Below, piece by piece: positions 48,623 to 59,556 of a stretch of 64,000 nucleotides of DNA. This DNA comes from Biscogniauxia marginata (taxonomy: Eukaryota > Ascomycota > Sordariomycetes > Xylariales > Xylariaceae): positions 1 to 64,000 of the forward strand of contig MU404105.1 in the NCBI GenBank assembly GCA_022695795.1. Direction: 5' to 3'. The notes below the pieces were generated by a model. That model saw only the letters and a list, made by a program, of their open reading frames with translations. It made no database searches and had not been told where the DNA came from. Positions within the stretch are counted from its first letter, which is position 1, and each line of letters starts with the position of its first letter. The translations under genes and the position numbers were made by a program.

Positions 48623-50017
48623 ACAGCAACAACAGCAACAGCAACAACAGCAACAGCCACAGTATCAGCAACAGCCACAGCAACCTATATTGGGCCCGAA
48701 TCCTCCAATTAACGGGCCGAATAACCCAGGCCCTCTAAACAACGGACCGTTCACAGGACCTACGGGGGGCACTCAGTCAGATCCTCAAAAACTTATTCCA
48801 ATTAAACGGCCGAACGAGAAATTCATTCCCGGCCCTGCCATCTTCCCGGCTGGCGACACCCTCCTGCAGCAGGCCATGATTAGCCGGCAGTTAGAACAAG
48901 GTGAGCAAGCACTCGACCTCCTTTTCTTGATATTGACCATCCGTTTAAGAAATACTGACACATTCTACTAGCACTGTATCCTAAGCAGAAATTCTGGTCA
49001 CTGTCTGTGGGAGGAAAGGTAAAGAAGGTTTGGAAGGACTACATAGCTCTAGCTCCGCCTCAGATTCCCCTGTTGCCACCCGTCGACCCGGCGAATATCC
49101 CTCGTAGTAACCCTAACAAGAGGAAGGTCCCTAGAGAGTTCATGATAAAGAAGAGTAGTAAGAAAGCCAAGGCGGGCGGTAGTTCCAAGGCCGGACCTGG
49201 TGGTCCTCCCAACGGCCCTCCTATTGGTCCTCCTAATGGTCCTGTGCCGCCGCAGCAGCAGCCGGGAACACAAAGCTTAGGAACGCAAACTTCAGGAATA
49301 CAGTTCTCCGGAACACAGCCCACAGGGACAACGAACTCCGGGACAACGAACTCCGGGACAACGAACTCCGGGACAACGAACTCCGGGACAACGAACTCCG
49401 GGACAACGAACTCCGGGACAACGACCACCGCGCCGACGACTACCGGGACAACGTCTGCCGGGAAAAATGAAGCAGTGAAGAACCCTCCAGTCAAGCTCCC
49501 CCCAAGTAGCTCAGCCGCACCGCAGACGTCGTCGAAGGCCCAACAATTCGTGCAAGAGTTCAACAAGTCGTTCCCCAGCGGGTACCAAATCCTCAGCACC
49601 TCGGGCGAGAACCTGGAGTGCCTCTTCCACGCCATCATAAACAGCACGGCCGCGCAGCACCCGGACCTGCCGCAGCCGACGCGGGACGAGCTCAAGGCCG
49701 AGTTCGACGGCCCGGCGCAGAGCCTGAACCAGGCCGCCCAGATGGGCAACCAGAACAACTTCAGCGTCGACCAGGCCGCCGGCGTCCTGTACTTCTGGGG
49801 CCTGCGCAAGGGCCTGAAGCTGCGCCTCGCCACCATGTCCGGCGGCCAGGCCAGCGTCCTGCCCTCCAACTTCGACCAGGACCCCGAGGTCCGCACCGTC
49901 TGGGTCTTCTCCCAGACCGCCGTCCTCGGCTCCGACAGCATCGCCGGCGCCCAGAACGACGCCGTGTACAACCACTTCGAGGGCCTGGCTCCCACTAACC
50001 CGAACGTGTACGGCTAG
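44477..50017 (+). CDS. Giant unknown protein with collagen-like, poly-Q and OTU-like regions (1,805 residues)
   Basis: Three long exons (44477-46761, 46814-48900, 48972-50017) join in frame across two short GT..AG introns. Residues 1-270 and about 390-760 are ordered, rich in Trp, Tyr, Arg and Pro, and match no family I know. Between them lies a Thr/Pro/Lys-rich linker ending in GPTGPGGPTGPDG. Exon 2 codes charged helical sequence, then a Gln/Pro-rich region with a near-pure run of about 27 Gln at 48590-48657. Exon 3 opens with a Lys-rich basic patch, a Pro/Gly stretch and six NSGTT repeats. The last 140 residues contain ENLECLFHAI (Cys near residue 1674) and YNHFEGL (His near 1792). Their order and spacing fit an OTU-type cysteine protease, though the usual Asp before the Cys is absent. 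The final 500 bases are much more GC-rich than the rest. Confidence 0.75.
48590..48657 (+). repeat. CAG/CAA repeat coding for poly-glutamine
   Basis: A mixed CAG/CAA run within exon 2 of the giant gene, coding for about 27 consecutive glutamines. Further Gln-Pro repeats follow directly. The mixed codons make it less prone to slippage than a pure CAG tract. Confidence 0.92.
49325..49420 (+). repeat. 15-bp tandem repeat coding NSGTT, six copies
   Basis: The unit GGGACAACGAACTCC occurs six times with perfect or near-perfect identity. It then degenerates into ACC-rich codons. The near identity of the copies points to recent expansion or homogenisation, so the copy number may vary between strains. 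Confidence 0.9.
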
Positions 50018-50521
50018 ATTGACTAGACTTGAATAGGAGGGGGGGTGGGTAGTGACCACCGCCGCGGTGGGAGAGCTGTGCGCGAAGAAAGGGGGTGGTG
50101 GGGGGTACGGAGTGGGGGTGGCTCGATCGAAGGAGTCGAAAACGTACTTGAGCTACGAAGCTTGTCTCAGTTTTCCTTTGTTACTTAAGTTGGGGGGAGC
50201 GGGTAATAATTTACATTCCTTTCTTTATCCTTTGTTTTATTTTTTCGATAGCGAGCTAAAGGGGAAAAGGGGGGTGTGGGGTTGAGAGTAGAAAGACAAC
50301 CCCTGAAGCCGCTTTCGAATTTATCATGTAGGGGTCTTAGAGCCCCGTCTTCGTGTAAGCTAGCAAGTTCCATTAGAATAGCCATTTCATCGCATCTTGT
50401 TATAGTTTTCTCCGTGTCCGTCCCTCCGTCCCTCCGTCCGTTAAACCACAATTCCCGATAAATCTGATCATCGTACACTTGTTTGTCTTAGTCTCCCCCA
50501 CCGCTCAGGTATCTATCTCTC
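50018..50521. other. Convergent spacer
   Basis: About 500 bases between the 3' ends of the giant gene and the oxidoreductase gene. It begins with G-rich sequence (50035-50125), and a CCGTCCCTC repeat lies near 50415-50441. No gene is visible. Confidence 0.5.
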
Positions 50522-52064
50522 TTATGCTACCTTGATAACTAGCTTGCCGATACCGCCCTTCCCCGTATATACCTTCTCGCACTCCCTCCGCACAGCCTCG
50601 AGGTCCGCGAGCTCTACCTCGCGCCTGATCGACTTGACCTTCCCCTCTGCAATGAGCCGCCCCGCCATCTCTACGTCTTCCCGCCTGCCCGGGTCGCCCG
50701 ACGTGAAACGGTACCTGATGCCGGTGCCGCGCAGCTTGAACGCGTAGTACCACTGCGCGAGCCCCGAGAGCCAGCGGATCCAGAAGGGGATTCCGTGGAT
50801 CATCTCACGCAGTAGCGCCGGAGGCGGTACGCCTGGTGGTAAAACGTGAGTTAAAAAAACCTACCCCTTTGCAGAAGAGAAAAAGAAATTGTGTTGAAGC
50901 GCATGTCTCGGGGAAAAAAAAAAAAAAGGAAACCCTAGCTCTTGAGACGGAACAGAAAAAGGAGAAGGGAAAAAGAAGAAACGTTTGAGACACATACTAG
51001 CGATGCAGGCGACGACGCCGCGGTCGCGCTTCACCAGCCCGAACGTGCCCTGCACCCCCCACTGCGTGTTATACGCGAAGTCGACGCTGCCCGGGGCGAC
51101 GAGGTCGGTCAGCCGCGCGGCGGCCGTGTAGTCGACGACCTCGTCGACGAGGCCCGGGAGGTAGCGCCCGACGAGGGGCAGCTTGGCCGTCGACACGCTC
51201 GAGATGACCCTCGCGGCGCCGTAGTAGTTCCTCAGCAGCTGGATGCCGAGCGAGCCGGTGCCGCTGAGGGCCCCCGGGACGAACACCGTCTTGCCTCCGA
51301 GCCCGCCCGCCGCGGCGCCGTTTTCCCTCAGCATCCGGAGCCCGTCCTCGATGGTCTGGTATGCCGTCTTTTTGATGGGGGAGGGGGGAAGTTAGTTGAC
51401 TGGCTTTGGTCTGAGGTAAAGGGGGAAAAAAAAAAAGGAGGAAGAAAAATTCAAAAAACACCCACGAGAGTGAAGCCTAGTAATGATGCGGCTTCCTCGT
51501 GCGTGAGGTGTGCCGGCTTCGGGAGGATGCCCCCCTCGGGCGCGAGCGTGTACTCGGCGGCGAATCCGGACTCGGCGAAGAAGTCTGCCTGCCGGCTCGC
51601 CATGCCGAGGCCGTAGACCTCGTCGCCGGGCTTGACCGTCGTCACGGCCGATCCGACCGCCGCTACGACGCCGGATCCCTCCGAGCCCATCGTCATGGGG
51701 AATCTAGTGGAACGTATTATGCCCGTTAGGATCCGCAGCAGCAGCCAGCATTGGCTCCGATTTCGAATGCAATAGGTAAATAAGACTTTAATTATTCTTT
51801 TTTTTCTTCTTATTTTTCTTTCACACGCCTTCTCGTCCGTATAAATAAGGCACGGGTGACCTACTTCATCTGCCCAGGTAGAATCCTCGGCGCCCCGCGC
51901 GCCCTCATCATGTCGGCGCTCTGCATGCCCGCCGCGTGTACTTTTATCAGCACGTCCTCCGGCTTGGTAATAGCCGGCAGCGGTATATCCCTCAGTTCGA
52001 ACTTGGACGGGGGACAGTATCTGGGCGCCACGAGGGCGCGCATAGTAGCGGGTAGTTTAGCCAT
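50522..52064 (-). CDS. Quinone-reductase-like medium-chain dehydrogenase (MDR family)
   Basis: An NAD(P)H-dependent oxidoreductase of the medium-chain dehydrogenase superfamily, on the zinc-free quinone reductase / zeta-crystallin side. The exons are 51865-52064, 51466-51703, 50998-51367 and 50522-50832, giving 372 residues. The GroES-like N-terminal half shows MRALVAPRY, PEDVLIKVHAAGMQSADMM, GSEGSGVVAAVG and GDEVYG. The nucleotide-binding half has VFVPGALSGTGSLGIQLL, a Rossmann glycine-rich turn. The C-terminal KSIRREVELADL and GKLVIKV are also standard. The Cys and His ligands of a catalytic or structural zinc are missing. All introns are GT..AG. The gene is strongly GC-rich in its second half, and it is convergent with the giant gene. 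The substrate cannot be told from sequence. Confidence 0.88.
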
Positions 52065-53266
52065 GATCGAAATAAGAGGGAGGGTAATATAACATATGTG
52101 ACAGGTAAAATAAGTGAAACATTCGTTTGCACGTTCAGTGATTTATAGAGGGACGGAAGCTTCTATATATACCTAGCCACGGCAGGCTCGACAATTCGGA
52201 CCTGTGTCTTATTCGGAGGACATCTTGTCAGGGGGGACCGCCGAAGTCACCGAATCCTCACCGAATGACCCGCCGAACCTCTCCCCCCCTTCCAGGCGCC
52301 ATTAACAACCTGAATATTCATATTTTGTTTGCATTTAACTTACACAATAACTTTTCGGTCTATTATTTATCAACAGGATTTACTTTTATTCGAAATTAAG
52401 GCTTGACAAGTTTATTTTACCAAGAATCGCCTACGTAACGATGTGAAACAAGTTGACTCTTAGCTGAATCTTACTTCTGAATCGCATGAACGTATATATT
52501 TACTCGACATTCTACCTAGTTTGGATCATAACAAAAGTCGCAAATATGAGTTCGAAGTATTGATAAGTATGAGGTTAAAAGTAAAGCCCCCCCTCTAAAC
52601 GATGAGAAAATGAGCCGACATCTCATTTGGGAGCAAGATAGATTTTATAGCAATCACTCGTTAAACCATTGTTGTTACAAGATATGGGTAAGTAGATTAG
52701 ATTAGTATAATATATTTGTTTATACAATACCTGTAAATAAGACAGACCAGTACACCGGTAGGATGGGTAAGGGGTACTATCAACCATACTTTCAACAACG
52801 GATGAATGCAAATCATTATAACGATCGTTTCATTGCCGTGACGTCGTAACGTCGGCCGGCCTATGTAAACTAATGCCACCTACTTATCAACTAGAAATAA
52901 TAATCAACTTCGAGCAACCCCTCGGTGGCTAAGTGGTGGTTGATTACCCAACGAGTCAATCCACGCAGAAAAAGAAGTCGAGATTCGGATGCCTTATACC
53001 AACCAACCAACCAAGCCAGGTGCTATCAACAAGAATCTCGCAACGATACACAACACGGGGCGGAACACCAGCACGCAAAAACACCATTGCTGCCTTAACC
53101 GTAAATCATGCATCCTAACCCGTCAATCAATCAATCCGTTATCATTCAACCTAAAGGGACGGCTCCAGAGCCGCCTCGTATGATCTTCCCCCGTCGCCCT
53201 CCCGCGTTCCGTCCCGCTAACCCATATAGCCTCATGGCCCCCCCTTTCTTCCCCTGAGCGCCGTCC
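52065..53266. other. Intergenic region, oxidoreductase promoter and IQGAP 3' side
   Basis: About 1.2 kb of fairly AT-rich DNA between two minus-strand genes. No gene is recognisable. ACCAACCAACCAA repeats occur at about 52998-53012 and TCAATCAATC at 53124-53135. Confidence 0.5.
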
Positions 53267-56200
53267 TTACTGCGTCCGGTAGAATTTCTTGTATAGCAAG
53301 TGAAGTAAAAGGTTGACGTTGAGCTTCAAGTTGCCTTCAAACACATTCATAAATTGATGTGCCTCGAATTGTGCTTGTAAGAGATCCTCGATCGGGATGA
53401 GAGCGCTCGCCCCGGGGATCTGGATGTGGCCCCGGCTTCCCTCGAGGTTGAACTCACCGACCTCGTCGCACGAGATCGTCAGGTTCACGTTGCTCCAATC
53501 ACGCTCGGGGACACCTTGCCAAGATACGACCACGCCCTTCTCGCAGAGCGCGCGCACGCTGTACTTGTAGGAGCCGAACTTGGGAACACGGCCAGAACGT
53601 TCGAGTTCTCGCTGGTGATTGTACTGTTTCGTGAAGGGGAGGAGGAATCTTCGTTTCCTTATTTCAACGTATTAGTCAGTGTCAAAAAGATTAACGTCTA
53701 GATTTGCTCACCCTTTATGCTTTTGCAACGTAGCCATGGCTTGTTCAATGTAGTCATCATAACTCTTTCGCTGTTGTTCAAGATACTTGGCCTTTTCGTG
53801 AAGGTTACTGAGAGTCATTCGGACCCCTTCTACTTCTCGTTGGCGCTGTATTCTCCGACGACTCTTGGTGCGAATGTCGAGCGCGATAGCGTTCAGGACA
53901 TCCTGGTAGTAATTCTTCTTTGAAATGCGCCCTAATTGTTCTAAGCGCATGATATTTTCGAGGGCATTGCGTTTCATGTCATAGTACGACATGCGAGTTA
54001 CGTCTACCATATTGACATCCGAGTACGCGCCCTTGGTGTGGTTTGCAGCGGAGAAGTCTTCTCGCAGGATTGACTGCCATTTGACCTCGTCTTCCTGGGT
54101 GGGCGGACGGACAAGTATTTCAAGCAGATTAGCACCAGTTTGCACACGAATAATGTACAAAATGCATCGCTTCGTCTCCATGAAAAGTGCCTTAACATCC
54201 GCCTCAGGATCCTCAACGTCGTGGAGTTTAGGGGTGAGGAACATCTGGATATCCGACGGGCCAGCAGCGTTCATTTCACTCTCGTTGTTCTTGGCACTCC
54301 CTAGGTCCTGGAGAATCTCGCGAAGCACATCGTCCCGGTTAGGACAGATGTGTTGAAGCTCCTGGGCGATTAGAGAATGAATAGCAAAGATGTCGGTCAT
54401 CTTGATGTACAGCGTTGGTCGGTTCTTGGCATAGAGGTCATTGAATTCGTCAATGTCAAACGTACTCTCTGCATCAGCAACCGAAATCAGGGTATTCATG
54501 ATGTGCGAGAGTCGATCGGAAGACTCTCCTATAAATGCGTTGAGAGGCTGCAAGTATATATTATCGCCTCCGAATGGACGACCTGACGCAATTTGGCCGA
54601 GGACTTTGGCAACCTCACTGAGGTTCCGTTTTTGAAGAGGGCCCAGACTCTTCTCAATCACGCCAACCTGTTCCGGATTTACCAGCGCAGGCTGTAAATA
54701 GAAGCGCCATACCCAATTGCTAACTAGTTGAAGCGCCTGGTGTTCAGGCTCGTGCTTAAATCGGTCACGCAGTGCTTCAAAGGTCTGCTGACAGATGAAT
54801 CTCATACCATAAGGCATTCGGGGAAGAAGATCCTCGAGAGCCAAGAGGAACTGGTCGCATATTTCCCTGAGATCTCTCAGATGGTCAATGAACAATTCAC
54901 GAGTTTCTGGGTCTTTGATGGCGAGATCGCGAGGGATATCTAGGGGGCGGTGACTTGGCCGTCCAGTTCGGAGCTCCTCATTATTGATTGCTGATCGGTA
55001 GATTTGCATCGGATCACTCTCCAGATCCAATGCAGGGTCCTCAATGATGTTGTCCCGTATTAAAGGTCCGAGAAGTTCCCTGTGATATTTCCTGTCGCGA
55101 GGGGATCGGGTGTAGTTGCCGAGGAGCTTCGACCAAAAGAAATTGCCTCGGAGGTAGTCCTGAATGGAGCTGCAGGCGTCTACTTCTTCCCGTATCGACC
55201 GCGCAATGAGCTTCAGCAAGTAGTATTCCTCTCTCCTCTTTTGTGCGTAGCCGAAAAGACCCATCATCAGATGTTCAATGCGCTTGCACTCCTTCTCAGC
55301 CGTCCTCGCTTCCCGTACTCGTTTGAAAAACCGAGCGAGGTATTGCGGCTGGGTTTGGAGATTGAAGAACAGTTGTTGGTAGGAGTCCAACTTTTTTCGA
55401 GAGCTTTTGTTGAGAGCCTTGAGATCGAACTGGTTAGTGGAGGAAATCGTGGCATTGGCAAGTAGGTTGCTAGTATGGCCGCCGAAGGTGTTCTGATGTC
55501 TGACGACCTCATCTAGGGTGATCTTATTCTTTACTAGCAATGCAATTTTGATGTCCAACTGATCAATGTACTGCTCTAGCATTTCGTTCTGTCGAACCTG
55601 TTGAACGACGGTCTTTCGCATCCGTTCGAATTCGATCTCTTCGTTGAAGTCGAAGTCGCTGTCATTCAGCAGGTGAACAAAGTTCTTTACGGCACCAACT
55701 GGCGGGTTCTTTCCTGTTGTGAGACTCTTGTATGCTTCTCCTTGAAGTTTGGCGCGGACGAAGCTCTGAATCTTGACCACCTTTTGCATATTTTCGTTGA
55801 AATGCTTTTGCTTAGCCGCAAACCTGGCTCGGACGAGGAACCCTTGTGCTAGAGCTTGCAGTTCGACGATTGATTCTTCATGCTCATCAAGTTCATTCAG
55901 CAAGTCGCCGACTTTGCAACGCAGAAGCATGGCTCGTGCAAGCGCTTGCAGCGAGGTTATTCCCTCCTCGTGAGATGCTAGCTCGTCGAGGAAATCTAGG
56001 TGTTGTTTCCTGAATAGAAAACCGCGTATGCTGGATTGAAGGCTTGTGATCTCTGGTGTGTAGGTTTCAAGTGTATCCAGGTCAACTGCAATACGTTGCC
56101 GCTCAAGCATGCCTCGGATTAGTGACTGGAGTTCGAGTATCGGCGCTTCGTGAACTTGTAATGCATCCAACGTCTGAGCGACCTCCCGGCGAACGGCTGC

Positions 56201-58327
56201 TGCACGAATGTGAGCCTGTAATGCACCAACTTCAGCGCTGTGTTGCCCAAGCTCAGCCTTGGTTGCTTGAATCTCTTGCCGTAACATATTTCCGCGGCCG
56301 ATAGCCTGAAGGGATTCCCACTCTGGCGAAAAGCTCTCAAGAACTTCACGTTGACGTTGTATTTGGTCCCGTGTCTGCATCGCTCTAGCAGCAGCCTGCA
56401 AATCAGTGATGATCTGGGCTTGCTCCCCAAGGAGGGAGAGGTCTCGATCAACTTTGTCTCTCGCTAGCATTCCTCGAATCGCAGACTGGAGCTTCAATAC
56501 AGGGCCACTCATGCGATTTGTTTCTTGCTGTTGTGAAGAGAAAGCCTTTCGCGCCAAGTAGCCTTGGAACATGGCCTGAATGCTTCTCACAGGACCGTCT
56601 GCTTGTGCTAGCTGATATTTAGTTTCTCGCACTTCATCCCGGACTTTGATTGCCCTTGCTAAGCTCTGGAGTGTGATGATATCCTTCTCTTTGCTCTTCC
56701 AGAAATCTTCTCTTCGTCCCATACTGTTACGAACTAGGAATCCCCGTGCAGCACTCTGAAGATTGACAGCGAACTTGCGCATCTCCAGTCTATAGTTCAT
56801 AATTTGGCGGGTCCAATCTCCCCGTATTCGAGCCTGGAGATCGATGAGCCAGTCCTCCGAGTCCCATAGTCGTTGCATGGTGTCGGCGAGTCGCAATCGG
56901 AGCATAGCACCTCGAATCTGCGCTTGGAGGTCCAAGATGGCCGGCTCGTTCTCAGATAACTCGCGGTCGATGCGTTCTTCCTCGGTTTCTTCTGGTTCAG
57001 GTGTAGGGGCTTCCACACCAAAGTCGGCGCCCATGTTCCCAAAGCTAGGCATATTAACACCGAGCTTATCTAGGCCCTTCTGCATGGCTTCTAGCTCATG
57101 GTGCTCGAACTCCAGCTGGCCTACCAGGTTGCCTATCCTAAAACTAACGATGCCCTTCCTAAACAAAAGCCAACTCAAAGCATGTACGCAGTATATGACT
57201 TTCGGTATGTTTTTCTTCTCGTAGAGGTCTATCAACTCGAACCGGAACAGATCAGGCATCTCGACCTCATCAAGATAACGGAAGAAGGTGGCAACGTTAT
57301 CCCAGTGTCTAGCTTGAAGGCGCTCATGCCGAAAGATGCGGCATTTTCGACCCGTGAGTGCCTCTACAACCTCGGCCAGTGTTATACCGTCTCTGAGAGC
57401 CTCTTCTAGTTCAACAATCGGCGGGATCTGGCGATGGATAATGTCCTCAATCCATTCCTTTGCTTCACCAATGTGACATAGGTATTCGTAGGCTTGGAGG
57501 AATTGCCGCTGCTTGTCCATCCAATTGCGTCCTTCGAAACCGTAGCGGTCACCACGTCCATTTCTTGTGCCATCTGCCGGGCTTGCTCGTTGTAGCCTGC
57601 GCCGTCCACGCAGGCCAACAACTTCCTGGGCTTGGGATGTGATGACAAATCCATCGGCGGATCCATTCTGAGCTAACTTTGACAAGGTTCGCAGTTGGTC
57701 TGTGGAAGAACGACCGAGCTGCTGCAGGTCAGGAGCGGCAATGGGAGCATGGACTATAGCGTGGGGAGAGCCCGCCGCATTTGCGCCCGTGCCTGGAAGC
57801 ATCGCGTCGGATCTGGTGAGAAGCATGGATGTCGGTCGCGAATTTGGTGATCTAGGAGATCGAGAGGCGGGGGGCGGCGTGGGTGATTTCCTCTCCTCGA
57901 ATAGCGAAAGCTTGCTAATGTCAAGGCTTTGGCCGCGCTCATGACGGTCCCGGGGAGGCGTCCTAGGTTCTCGGGATGGAGGTGAACCAGACGCCGGAAG
58001 CTGTGGCAGAGGGCGCAAGGACTGCCTAGCTAGATTATACATGTTCTCGGGAGGCTTCTGCGGTTCATCGTACATTGGTGCTTTCGAGGACGGGTGTCTG
58101 ACAGCAGCTTCGCTCATGCCACGTTTATGGCGGAATCCCGTTGCGCCGAATCCATTGGAGGTGATAGATGACGATGCGCTCGGTTGGCCCGCTTCAAACG
58201 GGTCGGAGCCGTAAGAGTTGTAGGAGTAGCCGGAAGACGCAGATGACGAGGCGTTGGAAGATTGGCGGTTGACAGACGCGTAGTCAACCGTATACGACTG
58301 GCGGAGAGGATGAGGCCGGTAAGACAT
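53267..58327 (-). CDS. rng2: IQGAP-family cytokinesis scaffold (Rng2/Iqg1)
   Basis: This scaffold links actin, myosin light chains and small GTPases during assembly of the contractile ring at the septum. The exons are 53712-58327 and 53267-53657 (54-nt intron), giving 1,668 residues. The small downstream frame is therefore the C-terminus of this gene, not a separate one. A Ser/Pro-rich leader of about 260 residues has many SP/TP sites. A calponin-homology domain follows near 270-400 (FLQAYEYLCHIGEAKEWIED, VIYCVHALSWLLF). Then comes a long series of IQ-like motifs (about 455-870), many of the form LQAxIRGxxxR. The RasGAP-related domain covers about 1000-1370 (RPTLYIKMTDIFAIHSLI). The RasGAP C-terminal domain starts near 1460 and ends KFYRTQ. 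The start is the ATG at 58327; eight more in-frame codons upstream begin with TTG and are not used. Confidence 0.95.
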
Positions 58328-59556
58328 ATCGACGACTAGAACAGCAAGCAATGCCCGTCTTCAAGAGTGTTGATGTCTTCGGCCAACGTTGAAATCGGCA
58401 TTACAGCTGCTGAGGGACACGGGGAAACGATCGACAGTCTTGAGTGAGGTGTCTCGAGTGAGGTCGTCCCAGATGATGAATGGAGGCCAGGGAGGCCGTT
58501 GTTGATCGATGGTATGTTTTTGTTGATTACGTATAGGCTTTGAATTAGGTATGTAAAGCAGTTCCAGAATGGCGGCAGAGTGTTGGAATTGTGAGAACAG
58601 CGGCCAGGGAATATATTCTTATGGTTCCGGTGTTGTTCGCCCAAACCTCAGGAACACAAAGAAAAGATGCGCGCGCTCAGCGCACCCATGCGAAGGAAGG
58701 CTGAGTACGGGTTATAGAGGAATGGAAGAGGATGCTGCTCAAAGGTTGATTGATCGTCGGGGCGAACTGACAAAGGACATGCCAATTAAGTTAAGCCTGC
58801 AACCTTTTACGTTCAGCCTTGTTCCCGAGCAGAAGTGGTAGGACCTTAATTGGCGGAGCGGACGGAGGGGGGATCCAGAAAAGCATTGGGCACTGAGGTT
58901 CCGTATCCGGAAGTTTGTTTATTTATCATCTGCGAGAACCAAGGAGCAACCACAATTTGCCCCTCCTACCCGCTTTGTCTCTTTCGTGGACTTCCAGTGG
59001 TCTGTGAGCAGGTGGCAAGCCACATTATCAGCCACACAAGCCATAAGTACCCTTTCACTTTTCCTTCCCGTCAGGTACCTACCTAAGGTGCATCCTGTAG
59101 AGGTACATTACTGAAGTACCTACCTTAGGTAGGTACGTTTTGACCCCACCCCACCTACCCTTATAAGACCGGTGGCTCGATCAAACGGAACCAAGGACCC
59201 ACTTCTAGCAGAAATCTTTTGCTACCTGGTAATGCTTTCTATCTCTACCTGGTAATAAGTGATAATGCGGTACCTTCAAGTCCCACGTATACAGGCTAAA
59301 CTCATGTACATAATGAAGTTATGCACTAACATTTCCTGCCCCGCACCCTCGGACCCAGGGTCCCTCTCTACGTTCACTGAATCAAGATAAAAAAAATTTC
59401 TGTGGTCGCCCGCTCTGTCTTGTCTCTCTCTTTTCTTTCTCCTGGGAAGAAGATCACCATTCAATTCGTCGACAGGTCAATATTCAATTTTCGGCGCCAT
59501 CTTCGACCTCACCCCCCTCATCTCTGAGTTCCCTTGCTTGCATTTCTCGTGCCAAG
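58328..59556. other. Divergent promoter region, IQGAP to IMP dehydrogenase
   Basis: About 1.2 kb between divergent genes, expected to contain both promoters. A hairpin-forming pair (GGTACCTACCTAAGGT and ACCTTAGGTAGGTACG) lies at 59075-59135. A pyrimidine-rich tract at 59420-59445 precedes the IMP dehydrogenase start. No gene is visible. Confidence 0.55.
59075..59135. repeat. Inverted repeat of the TACCTACCTAAGGT word
   Basis: GGTACCTACCTAAGGT and its near-perfect complement ACCTTAGGTAGGTACG face each other across about 30 bases. They could form a 15-bp stem upstream of the IMP dehydrogenase gene. Confidence 0.7.

Noticed and set aside
48378..48683. A leucine-rich minus-strand frame
   Set aside because: It is the complement of the CAG/CAA poly-glutamine tract.
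46776..48971. A second separate gene between 46.8 and 49.0 kb
   Set aside because: Both ends show clean splice junctions that keep frame with the exons on either side. The three long frames form a single 1,805-residue product.
52915..52990. A possible tRNA gene
   Set aside because: GGTGGCTAAGTGG resembles a D-arm, but no matching acceptor stem, anticodon arm or T-loop can be folded.
53267..53557. A small separate minus-strand gene downstream of the IQGAP gene
   Set aside because: It joins in frame to the IQGAP exon through a 54-nt GT..AG intron and carries the RasGAP C-terminal end (KFYRTQ). It is the last exon of the IQGAP gene.
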